64,000 nt of DNA, taken from contig NZ_LN909064.1 in NCBI RefSeq assembly GCF_001486505.1, positions 372,001 to 436,000 on the forward strand, in the 5' to 3' direction. Under the pieces are notes generated by a model. The model did not search any database. It was not told the DNA's origin and was given only the letters and a program-made list of their open reading frames with translations. Position 1 is the first letter of the stretch, and each line of letters begins with the position of its first letter. The position numbers and the translations under genes are program-made. Source of the DNA: Paenibacillus rubinfantis (GTDB taxonomy: Bacteria > Bacillota > Bacilli > Paenibacillales > Paenibacillaceae). Shown one piece after another: positions 34,277 to 43,542 of the stretch.

Positions 34277-36007
34277 ATGACCCAATATCTGTATCACGAC
34301 CCGGTAGTAGATGCTACCCTAATTTCTCTGAATGAACTAGAAGTTCGCTTAAAGCTTCCTGCCGATGCGAATCAAGTCACGCTAAACTATTGGAACAAAT
34401 ATAAGCCGGAGTATGGTATTCGGAAGCAAGCGATGACGCTATGGGCGGAATCGGAGGGATTTAAGTTCTATCGCACGATATTGACGGGTATGGAGTCTCG
34501 CATTCGATACCTTCAATATAAATTCGAGTTTGATGCAAAGGGGGAATCCTACTGGCTGGGTGCCGAGGGATTGCGTAAGACGGAGGGAGCCAAAGGCAGC
34601 TATTCGTATGCCTATGCGGGAGATCGTGATAGGGTGAACTCTCCGGATTGGATTGGGAACCGCGTATGGTATCAAATCTTTCCTGAACGCTTCTGCAATG
34701 GAGATCCCGGGAATGATCCGGAGTCGGTGGAACCTTGGGGAAGCGTTCCAACGCGGGACAATTATATGGGAGGTGATCTTCAAGGAATCATCAAGCAATT
34801 GGATTACCTGAGCGGACTTGGCATCAATGCGTTGTACTTAAATCCGATATTTGCGGCTACGTCGAACCATAAATACGACACCGTGGATTACTTGCAGATC
34901 GATCCGCAATTCGGGACGGTACAAGACTTGCAAGAGCTTGTCCAAAAATGCCACGAACGCGATATCAAAGTCATTCTCGACCTGGTGATCAATCATTGCG
35001 GGTTCTATCATCCGTATTTCCAAGACGTTGTTCAAAAAGGAGAAGCTTCGGATTATAAAGACTGGTTCTATATTAACCGGTATCCGATTCACCGAAGTGA
35101 AGATGGTTACGACTCCGTAGGTTATTATCAGTGGATGCCTAAGCTGCGGACATCGAATCCCGAAGTTCAGCAGTACGTATACGATATCGTTTCCTTTTGG
35201 CAGAAGGAGACGGGCATCGACGGCTGGAGAATCGATGTCGCAGATGAGGTGGAAATCAGCTTCTTGCGGGAGCTGAAATCCTGTGTCAAGAAATTAAATC
35301 CTAACGCTATCATTATTGCAGAAATCTGGGATGATGCCAAGCGCCTGATGGCGTCTGGCGGCGTGGACAGCGTGATGAACTATGAGCTGCGAACGATCCT
35401 GTTCGATTATTGCCTGGATCGTTCGATCCCGCTAGCGGAGTTCCACTCCAGATTGGTGAGCTTCCTTCACCGTTATTCCCTGACTGAACTTGATCAAATG
35501 TTTAACCTGCTGGGAAGCCATGATACGGAACGTATCTTGACGCGCTGCGGGAAGGATGAAAGCAAATTACAGCAGTTGCTGGCCCTTCAATTCTTCTTGC
35601 CGGGGAATCCTACCGTCTATTACGGGGACGAACTGGGAATGACCGGGGAGAATGACCCGGGATGCCGCGGGAGCCTGCCTTGGGAGCTCGTCTCATCAGA
35701 ACCGCCGTTGTTAAGAGAGTTCCAAACTTGGATTCAGCGTAAAACAACCGCTCCGGTACTGCATCACGGCAACACGGAGCTTAGATACCGGGAAGACTCG
35801 GAATGTTACGTCATTCGACGCTACACCGAAACCGAGGAAGCGGTGCTGCTGATTAATTTTTCGCCTGACCGGCAAGATTTGAACTCCGTGATGAAGCGGT
35901 TTGACTTAATTGGCTCATATTCAATGAATCATTCACAGCAGGATTCCGGGAACTTGCCCGAATTCATCGGCCCCGGAGAGACGATTCTTTTCCAAAAACG
36001 GGATTAA
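34277..36007 (+). CDS. GH13 neopullulanase/cyclomaltodextrinase-like enzyme
   Basis: The 576-residue intracellular glycosidase has an N-terminal CBM34-like domain (about 1-120) and a GH13 barrel. Conserved regions are LDLVINHCG, GWRIDVADEV (nucleophile Asp near residue 319), IIAEIWDD (acid Glu near 349) and LGSHDTERI (transition-state Asp near 415). Such enzymes cut cyclodextrins, pullulan or maltodextrins to short products. There is no signal peptide, consistent with import by the ABC genes that follow. ATG 34277 is preferred to an adjacent TTG; AGAGGT lies 10 bases ahead. Confidence 0.85.
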   Translation: MTQYLYHDPVVDATLISLNELEVRLKLPADANQVTLNYWNKYKPEYGIRKQAMTLWAESEGFKFYRTILTGMESRIRYLQYKFEFDAKGESYWLGAEGLRKTEGAKGSYSYAYAGDRDRVNSPDWIGNRVWYQIFPERFCNGDPGNDPESVEPWGSVPTRDNYMGGDLQGIIKQLDYLSGLGINALYLNPIFAATSNHKYDTVDYLQIDPQFGTVQDLQELVQKCHERDIKVILDLVINHCGFYHPYFQDVVQKGEASDYKDWFYINRYPIHRSEDGYDSVGYYQWMPKLRTSNPEVQQYVYDIVSFWQKETGIDGWRIDVADEVEISFLRELKSCVKKLNPNAIIIAEIWDDAKRLMASGGVDSVMNYELRTILFDYCLDRSIPLAEFHSRLVSFLHRYSLTELDQMFNLLGSHDTERILTRCGKDESKLQQLLALQFFLPGNPTVYYGDELGMTGENDPGCRGSLPWELVSSEPPLLREFQTWIQRKTTAPVLHHGNTELRYREDSECYVIRRYTETEEAVLLINFSPDRQDLNSVMKRFDLIGSYSMNHSQQDSGNLPEFIGPGETILFQKRD

Positions 36008-36019
36008 GGAGATCAACCT

Positions 36020-37303
36020 ATGATAAATAAATGGAGCAAACTATTGCCGATTATTCTTGCCCTAACCCTGGTCTTGGCCGGCTGTGGTTCCAAGGGGAAC
36101 CAAGGGACGGCGAACGAGACAAGCTCGGGCGCGAAGCCAGGCAAGGATGTCACTTTAACGTTCTGGCATCACTACAGTACCGCATCTCCAGAAGAGAAGA
36201 CGCTGAAAGAGGTGTTGATTCCGAAATTTGAACAGGAGAATCCTGGAGTTAAGGTCAACCCGGTTGCCTTTACTTGGGAGGACCTCCATAAGAAGCTGCA
36301 GATCAGCGGCAGCGCTGGCGATTTGCCGGACGTCGCCCGGTTAGACATCATCTGGGTACCGGAGTTCCAGAAGAGCGGATTGCTGCAGGAGCTTGACGCA
36401 TTCGAAGATTTTGACGAGATTGCCGGAAGCTTGCTGGAAGGCCCGCTGTCTACAGCGAAGGTAGGCGATCACTATTACGGACTTCCTCTCAATACGAATA
36501 CCAAGGTATTGTTCTGGAATAAGGAAATGCTGTCGCAAAGCGGTGTAGAACAAGCTCCGGCAACGGCAGAGCAGTTCTTTGAAGCTTTGGGCAAAATCAA
36601 GAGCAAGTATGCAAAGAGCTGGGGCTTCGGTGAACCGGCCCTTCAGGGCTGGAACGTTTTGCCGTGGATTTGGAGCAACGGTGGGGATGTGCTCTCACCG
36701 GACTTCACAACGGCTGAAGGTTATTTGAACAGCCCGGCTTCGGTAGACATTTTGACGAAACTCAAGGATGCCTACAACGCCGGCCAGATTTCCGGATTTA
36801 AGCCGGGTGACGTCGCGGTCACAGAAGGTCATGCGAGCGGAAGCTATGCCATGATGGCGGAAGGACCGTGGGCGGTCGCTCAATTCCAGTCGCAATTCCC
36901 TGATTTTGACGTTGAAATGGCTTCTTTCCCGGCGGGATCGGCGGGATCCATTCAAGTACTGGGCGGAGAGGATATCGGGATCTTTAGTAAAGATAAACAG
37001 GAGGAATCCTGGAAATTTGTGAAGTTCATGGTGTCTGAGGCCGCTCAGATCGAGATGGGCAAAATCGGCCAAATTCCGGTGAACCTCGCGTCGATGGAGA
37101 ATGCCGATGTCAAGGCGATCGATTATTATCCGCCGTTTCTTGAACAGTTAAAGACGGCGAAAGCTCGTCCGCCGGTAAGCGCTTGGCCGCAAATCGACGG
37201 CGTGATAAATGATGCGATGAGTAAAATTTTCATGACGGATGCGGATGTAAAAACGGAGCTGGACGCGGCAGTTAGTGCCATCGATGCTTTGTTGAAGGAG
37301 TAG
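36020..37303 (+). CDS. Sugar ABC transporter solute-binding lipoprotein
   Basis: The 427-residue protein has a lipoprotein signal with lipobox LAGC at about residues 18-21 and a low-complexity spacer. A family 1 solute-binding fold follows (VTLTFWHHYSTASPEE, SYAMMAEGPWAVAQF, a late GEDIGIFSKD). It would sit on the outer membrane face and feed the two permeases downstream. Gene order with GH13 and debranching enzymes points to malto-oligosaccharides. It follows the GH13 gene by 12 bases with TAAGGAG ahead. The 64-bp gap after it holds a GGGAG/CTCCC hairpin that may protect its mRNA. Confidence 0.85.
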   Translation: MINKWSKLLPIILALTLVLAGCGSKGNQGTANETSSGAKPGKDVTLTFWHHYSTASPEEKTLKEVLIPKFEQENPGVKVNPVAFTWEDLHKKLQISGSAGDLPDVARLDIIWVPEFQKSGLLQELDAFEDFDEIAGSLLEGPLSTAKVGDHYYGLPLNTNTKVLFWNKEMLSQSGVEQAPATAEQFFEALGKIKSKYAKSWGFGEPALQGWNVLPWIWSNGGDVLSPDFTTAEGYLNSPASVDILTKLKDAYNAGQISGFKPGDVAVTEGHASGSYAMMAEGPWAVAQFQSQFPDFDVEMASFPAGSAGSIQVLGGEDIGIFSKDKQEESWKFVKFMVSEAAQIEMGKIGQIPVNLASMENADVKAIDYYPPFLEQLKTAKARPPVSAWPQIDGVINDAMSKIFMTDADVKTELDAAVSAIDALLKE

Positions 37304-37367
37304 TCCATTATCGGGAGAGCGTTTTCCGCACGGGAGGCGCTCCCTTTTACGAAGGAGTCAACATGAC

Positions 37368-38237
37368 ATGCGCAAAAAAAACGGAGCGGCCGGATACTTG
37401 TTCTTTTTGCCCGGATTTTTATTTTTTGCCTTATTTATTCTCTACCCGTTGATCCGGAATTTGATCTACAGCTTTTATGATTTTCGCCTCACGAACATCA
37501 ATCACCTTGAATTTGTGGGATTGGATAATTATAAGCATGTGTTCGGGGATGAAGTGTTCTGGATTTCGATACGAAATATTTTTATCTACGGGATCATATC
37601 CGTGCCCGGCCAAATGATTTTGGGGTTTCTGGTTGCCTATGCGCTTTATCAGAATCGCCCCGGTACCAAGACGTTTCGGGTCCTTTATTTCTTACCGGTT
37701 ATCACGTCGTGGGTTGTAGCTTCTTTAATATTTAAATATGTATTTGCCGACCAAGGCTATTTGAATTACGCCATTACGGATATCCTTCATCTGACGGATC
37801 AGACGATCAGTTGGTTAAGTGAACCGGGGAAAGCCTTGATCGTGATTGGAGCTCTGGGAATCTGGAAAGGGGTCGGCTGGGCGATGGTTATCTACATGGC
37901 CGCGCTGCAAGGGGTACCCAAAGATCAATATGAGGCGGCTTCCCTGGACGGATGCAACGCGTGGAACCAGATCCGTTACATCACGCTACCCTCGATTCGA
38001 AATACGACGTTTTTTATTCAAATGATGTTAATTATCGGTGCGTTTAACGTGTTTACATCCGTGTATCTTGTTACCAATGGCGGACCGATGCATCAGACCG
38101 AAGTGATGTTGACGAGAATGTATCAGAAGGCGTTCTCCGAATATGATCTGGGTTACGCCTCGGCGTTATCCTATGTGTTTGCGGTGATCATTGCCGGATT
38201 AACGGCGGTGCAGTTCCGTCTGAACAAACAGGAATAG
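37368..38237 (+). CDS. Sugar ABC transporter permease (MalF-like)
   Basis: The 289-residue inner-membrane permease has six predicted helices. The EAA loop that meets the ATPase is at EAASLDGCNAWNQIRYITLPSI near residues 186-207. Length and pattern match the short MalF/UgpA type of Firmicutes. GAAGGAG lies 10 bases before the ATG. It pairs with the next permease. No ATP-binding subunit is encoded nearby, so a shared MsmX-type ATPase is needed. Confidence 0.85.
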   Translation: MRKKNGAAGYLFFLPGFLFFALFILYPLIRNLIYSFYDFRLTNINHLEFVGLDNYKHVFGDEVFWISIRNIFIYGIISVPGQMILGFLVAYALYQNRPGTKTFRVLYFLPVITSWVVASLIFKYVFADQGYLNYAITDILHLTDQTISWLSEPGKALIVIGALGIWKGVGWAMVIYMAALQGVPKDQYEAASLDGCNAWNQIRYITLPSIRNTTFFIQMMLIIGAFNVFTSVYLVTNGGPMHQTEVMLTRMYQKAFSEYDLGYASALSYVFAVIIAGLTAVQFRLNKQE

Positions 38238-38249
38238 GGGGCGAACCAT

Positions 38250-39074
38250 ATGCGCTCGCTGAAAACATTTTGCATCTACGCCCTGCTTGTCGCGGGCGGA
38301 CTGATTTCCATTTACCCGTTAGTGTACATGCTGTTAACCGCGCTCAAACCTATGACGCTATTGTTTGAGTTTCCACCTCGTTTTTTGCCTTCGGAAATGA
38401 CCTGGTCCAACTTTCGTGAGGCGTGGGGAAGCCAGAATTTCGCTTTATATTTGTTGAATAGCCTGCTGGTAACCTTGGCTAGCTTTGCGCTGATCTTTCT
38501 GCTGTCGTCCATGTTGGCCTTTGCCTACTCGCGGTTTGATTTTAAGGGAAAAAGCCTAAGCTTTGCGATTATTATGGGGGGGTTGGTGATCCCAAGCTTG
38601 ACGTTGCTGATCCCTCAGTTTGTCCTGATTCGCCAACTGGGCCTATTCGATTCGCGGTGGGGACTTATCGTGGTCTACGCTGCAGGTGCCATTCCGTTTA
38701 CAACCTTCTTGCTTAAAGGCTTTTTTGATTCCATTTCCCGTGATATCGACGAATCGGTTGAGATGGAAGGGGGAGGTGCGTGGACGTTATTCGCTTCCAT
38801 TATTTTGCCACTCTCCAAACCGGCATTTGTACCAGCTACGATCTTTAACGCGCTGACAGTGTGGGAAGAGTTCCCTTGGGCGTTGACCATTATCAATGAT
38901 CCGCTGAAAAGGACGCTTCCCATAGCCCTGGCCAATTTCCAAGGGCAATATACGACGCAATGGGGTATCGTGTTCGCCGGTTCACTGATCGCTGTAATCC
39001 CTATCATCTTGCTGTTCCTATTGTTGCAGCGTTACTTTATCGCCGGCATTACGGCCGGAGCGGTGAAGGGGTAA
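38250..39074 (+). CDS. Sugar ABC transporter permease (MalG-like)
   Basis: The 274-residue permease has six hydrophobic helices. The EAA-type loop is ESVEMEGGGAWTLFASIILP near residue 170, with the conserved Gly seven residues after the Glu. It is 12 bases downstream of its partner and is the last gene of the transporter operon. The next gene has its own promoter and operator. Confidence 0.85.
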   Translation: MRSLKTFCIYALLVAGGLISIYPLVYMLLTALKPMTLLFEFPPRFLPSEMTWSNFREAWGSQNFALYLLNSLLVTLASFALIFLLSSMLAFAYSRFDFKGKSLSFAIIMGGLVIPSLTLLIPQFVLIRQLGLFDSRWGLIVVYAAGAIPFTTFLLKGFFDSISRDIDESVEMEGGGAWTLFASIILPLSKPAFVPATIFNALTVWEEFPWALTIINDPLKRTLPIALANFQGQYTTQWGIVFAGSLIAVIPIILLFLLLQRYFIAGITAGAVKG

Positions 39075-39137
39075 ACAAAGGGAGATAAGCGAGTAAACCA
39101 AGTGGGAGCAAGCGCAATCCTCCTTTTGTGCAAACGA

Positions 39138-39199
39138 TTGACCTAGTCTTACCAACGGTGATATAATCCAGCACATATAGGAAAGTAAACGTTTACTTT
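39138..39199 (+). promoter_or_regulatory. Promoter and 18-bp operator for the debranching operon
   Basis: TTGACC (39138-39143), 18-base spacer, TATAAT (39162-39167). AAAGTAAACGTTTACTTT (39182-39199) is a perfect 18-bp palindrome with the AACGTT centre of LacI-family sites, placed just after the start point. A second site-like sequence, GTGCAAACGATTG, overlaps the -35 box. Repression by a LacI-type regulator is likely. Confidence 0.75.
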
Positions 39200-39280
39200 G
39201 AGGGTGGAGACAACTTCAACTTTCGTTTGAACAGAGTTGTTGTTCACTTCTCGGGATTGCGGAAGGAGAGAGCTTGGCTT

Positions 39281-41395
39281 ATGGATACCAAGTTTACAAA
39301 TGGAGGAAACGAGGAAGGTTATACCTGCGGCAAAGCGCCATCGAACAACCGGGCCTACGTCCTGGGGCGTAACACCTGGCGGACGATTGAGGAAGGGAAC
39401 GAGCGGGAGTGGTTGATCGGCAACGGTATCGGTGGGTATGCCAACCATTCCGTGCCGGGCGGCGGTTACCGCATGTCCCATGGCTACTTGGTGGCTTCGG
39501 CGAAAGCGCCGGTGAACCGGATGTTGGTATTTACGCGCTCGCAGGAGCAGGTGGATATCGGCGATCGCAGCTATGATCTGACTTCTCAACAATATATCAA
39601 CTGGCAAAAAAACGGCCAACGCTACCTGCGCCGCTTCAAGCTAGACACTGTGCCGGAATACGACTACCAGGTCGAAGACGTGCGGATCGTGAAGACGATT
39701 GCGCTGGAGTACGGTCACAATACGGTGGCGGTTTGTTACGACATCACCGGAGGCAAAGAACCCGCAAGGATAAAGCTGGTTCCTCTGTTCAATTACCGCT
39801 CGCCGGGGGACGTCTCGGAGAAGGGGGAGTTACGGTTTGAGAAACGCCTGGAGGGCCGGTTGCTGCAACTGGTTCCCGAGCGGGATCCGGGAGTGACGAT
39901 ATCCTTCCTAGCCTCGGAAGGGGAATTCCTGGATCGTTCCACGCTGCCGGTTACGATGGCGACGCCAAACTATTTGATTGAAGAAGGGCATTATTATCCG
40001 TTTGAGAACCGGAACGGCTTTTTGGGCATCGATAATCACTATACGCCTTACGAAATTCATGTGAACGTGGAGCCTTACGAACGCAAACGAATCTACCTGA
40101 AGTGTTCCACCGAGGCGTTGACGCCGGATGGCAAGGACGGCTTCACGATCGTGCGCGAATACCGCGAGCGGATGGAACGACTGGTGCAAACAGCGGGATA
40201 TGGCGATCGGCTGGCCGACCGGTTGGTGGAGGCAGCGGATCATTTTATCGTGGATCGGGCGTCCACCGGACTCAAAACCGTACTGGCCGGTTACCCTTGG
40301 TTCACCGATTGGGGCCGGGATACGATGATTGCCTTCCAGGGGGTGGCGCTGGCCACCAAACGGTTTGCGGAGGCTCGCGAGATTTTGGAATCTTTTGCCC
40401 ATTATGTGCGGGGTGGACTTATTCCGAATATGTTCCCGGACGACGGACAGGAGCCGTTGTACAACACGGTAGATGCGTCATTGTGGTATGTCCACGCGGT
40501 CTACGAATATTTGAAACACACCGGTGGGGAAGATGATTACAGGTTCATTCGCGACAAAATTTACCCCAAATTGAAGGAAATCATCGCCGCTTACCAGGGC
40601 GGCACCGATTTCTCCATCGGGATGGATGAGGACGGCTTGATTCATGCCGGTGGCGGGCTGGATCAGGTCACGTGGATGGACGTGCGGGTTGGCGAATGGG
40701 TGGTCACGCCGCGGCACGGCAAACCGGTGGAGATCAATGCGTTGTGGTACAACGCGCTGCGGATTATGGCACAGCTGGCGGAACGTTTTGAAGAAAAGCT
40801 GCCATATGATGAATTAGCACAGAAAGTGCGGGAATCGTTCTGTCGCCGCTTCTGGAACGAGGCGGATCAATGCCTGTACGATGTGGTGGATGTGCCGCAA
40901 GAAGGCGGCGGTTTGGAGGATGACCCTTCCATTCGGCCGAATCAGATTTGGGCGGTATCGCTGCCGTTTACAATGCTGCCTCCCGAGCAGGAGAAGGCGG
41001 TGGTGGGTACGGTATATCAGCACTTGTACACGCCTTACGGACTTCGTTCATTGTCCAACCGGGATCCCCGCTTTCAGTCAAGCTACATCGGGAAGCTGAT
41101 TGACCGGGACGGCGCTTATCATATGGGAACGACGTGGGCTTTCCCGCTTGGCGGGTTGATCACTGCCTATTGCAAAGTGAATGGCTACAGCCGGGAAGCT
41201 GTACTTACGGCGAAGGACATGTGCCTCGTGTTTGAGGACCATATGCATGACGGCGGAATTGGCGGTATTGCTGAGATTTTTGATGGGGAACATGCTTTAA
41301 CCGGGCGAGGATGCTTTACGCAGGCTTGGAGCGTAGGCGAAATCCTTCGCGCCTATACGGAGGATGTGCTGCCGAATTTGACGGGATTGGAGTGA
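39281..41395 (+). CDS. Amylo-alpha-1,6-glucosidase (glycogen debranching enzyme)
   Basis: The 704-residue protein looks like a bacterial GDE-type debranching enzyme. An N-terminal domain begins about EREWLIGNGIGGYANHSV, and a C-terminal (alpha/alpha)6 barrel contains LAGYPWFTDWGRDTMIAF, IPNMFPDDGQEPLYNTVDASLW and GGLDQVTWMDVRVGEWVVTPR, with acidic catalytic residues. It should hydrolyse alpha-1,6 branch points. No signal peptide is visible. ATG 39281 is taken because AAGGAGAG lies 10 bases upstream; an in-frame TTG 18 codons earlier has none. Six bases separate it from the pullulanase. Confidence 0.8.
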   Translation: MDTKFTNGGNEEGYTCGKAPSNNRAYVLGRNTWRTIEEGNEREWLIGNGIGGYANHSVPGGGYRMSHGYLVASAKAPVNRMLVFTRSQEQVDIGDRSYDLTSQQYINWQKNGQRYLRRFKLDTVPEYDYQVEDVRIVKTIALEYGHNTVAVCYDITGGKEPARIKLVPLFNYRSPGDVSEKGELRFEKRLEGRLLQLVPERDPGVTISFLASEGEFLDRSTLPVTMATPNYLIEEGHYYPFENRNGFLGIDNHYTPYEIHVNVEPYERKRIYLKCSTEALTPDGKDGFTIVREYRERMERLVQTAGYGDRLADRLVEAADHFIVDRASTGLKTVLAGYPWFTDWGRDTMIAFQGVALATKRFAEAREILESFAHYVRGGLIPNMFPDDGQEPLYNTVDASLWYVHAVYEYLKHTGGEDDYRFIRDKIYPKLKEIIAAYQGGTDFSIGMDEDGLIHAGGGLDQVTWMDVRVGEWVVTPRHGKPVEINALWYNALRIMAQLAERFEEKLPYDELAQKVRESFCRRFWNEADQCLYDVVDVPQEGGGLEDDPSIRPNQIWAVSLPFTMLPPEQEKAVVGTVYQHLYTPYGLRSLSNRDPRFQSSYIGKLIDRDGAYHMGTTWAFPLGGLITAYCKVNGYSREAVLTAKDMCLVFEDHMHDGGIGGIAEIFDGEHALTGRGCFTQAWSVGEILRAYTEDVLPNLTGLE

Positions 41396-41400
41396 GGACG

Positions 41401-43440
41401 TTGTCCGTACAAAAAGAATACCATGGCACCATCGATTACGGAGATTTGACGGTCACCGACGGGATTTCCGTGTTCGATCCCGCGTTTGACGAGAGGTTTG
41501 TCTATGATGGAGATGATCTGGGGGCGGTATATTCGCCGGAGCGCACGCGCTTTCGCCTATGGGCGCCAACCGCTTCAGAGGCGAAGGTCGTTCTGTATGA
41601 CACTTGGGATGGTACGGCGGTCAATGAGCTGCCGATGCAGCGGGATGTGAAGGGAACATGGACGCTTACGGTGGAGGAAGATTGCCGGGGGTTATTTTAT
41701 ACGTATCGCGTTAAGGTGGGCCAGTCGTGGAATGAAGCGGTGGACCCTTACGCAAAAGCGGTGGGGGTCAACGGAGAGAAAGCCGCGATCCTCGATTTAC
41801 GGAGCACCGATCCGCAAGGATGGGAGCAGGATGTAAAGCCGTCGCTAGCATCGCCGGTGGACGCGGTCATTTATGAGCTGCATCTCCGCGATTTGTCGAT
41901 TCATCCGCACAGCGGGATTCGCCAGAAGAGCAAGTTTCTGGGCCTGACGGAGGAAGGAACCCGGGGACCGGAGGGGATCCCGACGGGCCTGGATCATATC
42001 GCCGGGTTAGGCGTGACGCATGTGCAGCTGCTGCCGGTGTTTGACTATTCCCGGGAGAGCGTGGACGAGAGCCGGTTGGATGAACCCCATTACAACTGGG
42101 GATACGATCCACAGAATTATAATGTGCCGGAAGGCTCCTATGCCACAGATCCGTATGATCCGGCCAAACGCATTACCGAGCTGAAACAACTCGTTCAGAC
42201 ACTGCATGCCCGCGGGCTCCGGGTGATTATGGATGTGGTGTACAACCACGTGTACGACGGGTATTTGATTCATTTCACCAAGCTGGTGCCGGGGTATTAC
42301 TTGCGGTATAAAGCGGACGGGACGTTATCGGACGGGGCGTTTTGCGGGAACGAGTGCGCATCGGAACGGCCGATGATGTCGAAATATATCGTGGAGTCGA
42401 TCCTGCATTGGGTGCGAGAGTACCACATCGACGGGTTCCGCTTTGACCTATTGGGCCTGATCGATATCGAGACGATGAATGAAATCCGCCGCCGCCTGGA
42501 CGAGATCGACCCTTCGATCCTAATGATCGGCGAAGGCTGGATGATGGAAACGGTACTTCCCAAGGAGCGCCGGGCCAACCAGGAGAACGCCGGCAAGCTG
42601 CCGGGTATCGGGATGTTTAACGACGGGATGCGGGATGCGGTGAAGGGGGACATCTTCATCTTTGACCGCAAAGGCTTCATCAGCGCCGGCGAAGGGTTCG
42701 AGGATGGAGTGAAGCGCGGCGTGGCCGGGGGGATCGACTATGACGGGGCAGAGCTTAAGCAATTTGCCGTAGAGCCGATCCAGTCGGTCAACTTCGTCGA
42801 ATGCCATGATAATCATACCTTATGGGACAAAATCGAGCTGTCCACGCCGGACGCCTCGGACGACGAACGCCGGGCCATGCACCGGCTCGCCTCGGCGATC
42901 GTGCTGACGAGCCAAGGCATCCCGTTCCTCCACGCCGGCCAGGAATTTATGCGCACGAAGGGCGGCGTGGAGAACAGCTATAAATCGCCGATCGAGACCA
43001 ACTGGCTCGATTGGGAGCGCTGCGCTGCGCACCAGGACGACGTGTCCTACCTGCGCAGCCTGATCGCCTTGCGCCAAGCGCATCCCGCGTTCCGCCTGCG
43101 GACGGCGGACGAGATCCGCGCGCATTTGCGCTTTGAGGCAGCGCCGCCGCACGCCGTGGCGTACACGCTGCGCGACCACGCCGGTGGCGACCCCGATCGC
43201 GCAGGGCGACCGGCCGGGAGGACCCCAGCCGGTCGCCCTGCGCGGCCAGCCCCACAAATAAGGGTAAAAAACACCCTTATTTCCGCAAAAAAGCCCTTTT
43301 TGAACAAAATAGCGGTATATCATGGCCTTATTTTTCCGCAGGCGCCCCCAAAGGGGCGGTTTTGCTCCTGCCGGACCGAAATAAGGCCATTTTTTACCTC
43401 TATTTGTTCAATAAAAGCTAAATCACCGGAAATAAGGTGA
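41401..43440 (+). pseudogene. pulA: Type I pullulanase with C terminus replaced by repeat DNA
   Basis: The protein has a CBM48-like domain (RTRFRLWAPTASEAKVVLYD) and an intact GH13 barrel: VIMDVVYNHVYDG, GFRFDLLGL (nucleophile near residue 346), IGEGW (acid near 376) and ECHDNHTLWDK. Homology runs to YTLRDHAGGDP near residue 595. There the final beta-sandwich segment, about 60-65 residues in AmyX-type enzymes, is absent and the frame runs 85 codons into palindromic repeats. TTG start after GGAG with 8-base spacing. Catalytic residues remain, so partial activity is possible, but stability is doubtful. Confidence 0.75.
43199..43243. repeat. 16-bp perfect inverted repeat at the pullulanase break
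   Basis: GCGCAGGGCGACCGGC (43199-43214) and its exact complement (43228-43243) flank a 13-base loop. It starts where pullulanase homology ends. Confidence 0.85.
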
Positions 43441-43460
43441 TTTTATACTGCTATTTCCGA
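43252..43460. repeat. Composite AATAAGG-type palindromic repeats
   Basis: A short AAATAAGGGT/ACCCTTATTT hairpin (43256-43283) is followed by a long imperfect inverted repeat. Its arms are 43302-43338 and 43372-43409, both holding ATGGCCTTATTT, and it encloses CGCCCC-CAAA-GGGGCG (43343-43358). Another CGGAAATAAGGTG unit follows. The region has no gene except the read-through tail of pullulanase. Similar blocks are, in my recollection, frequent between Paenibacillus genes. Confidence 0.75.
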
Positions 43461-43494
43461 GGCGAAGCCGCCGCGCCCGCTCGCCCGCCTACGC

Positions 43495-43527
43495 AAAAGC
43501 CCCCACCGCCAAGCGGTGAGGGCTTTT
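43495..43527. terminator. Bidirectional terminator, pullulanase / maltose phosphorylase
   Basis: AAAAGCCC-CC-ACCGC, loop CAA, GCGGT-GA-GGGCTTTT, with A and T tracts at the two ends, between the convergent genes. Confidence 0.85.
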
Positions 43528-43542
43528 GACTTGATTATACCT

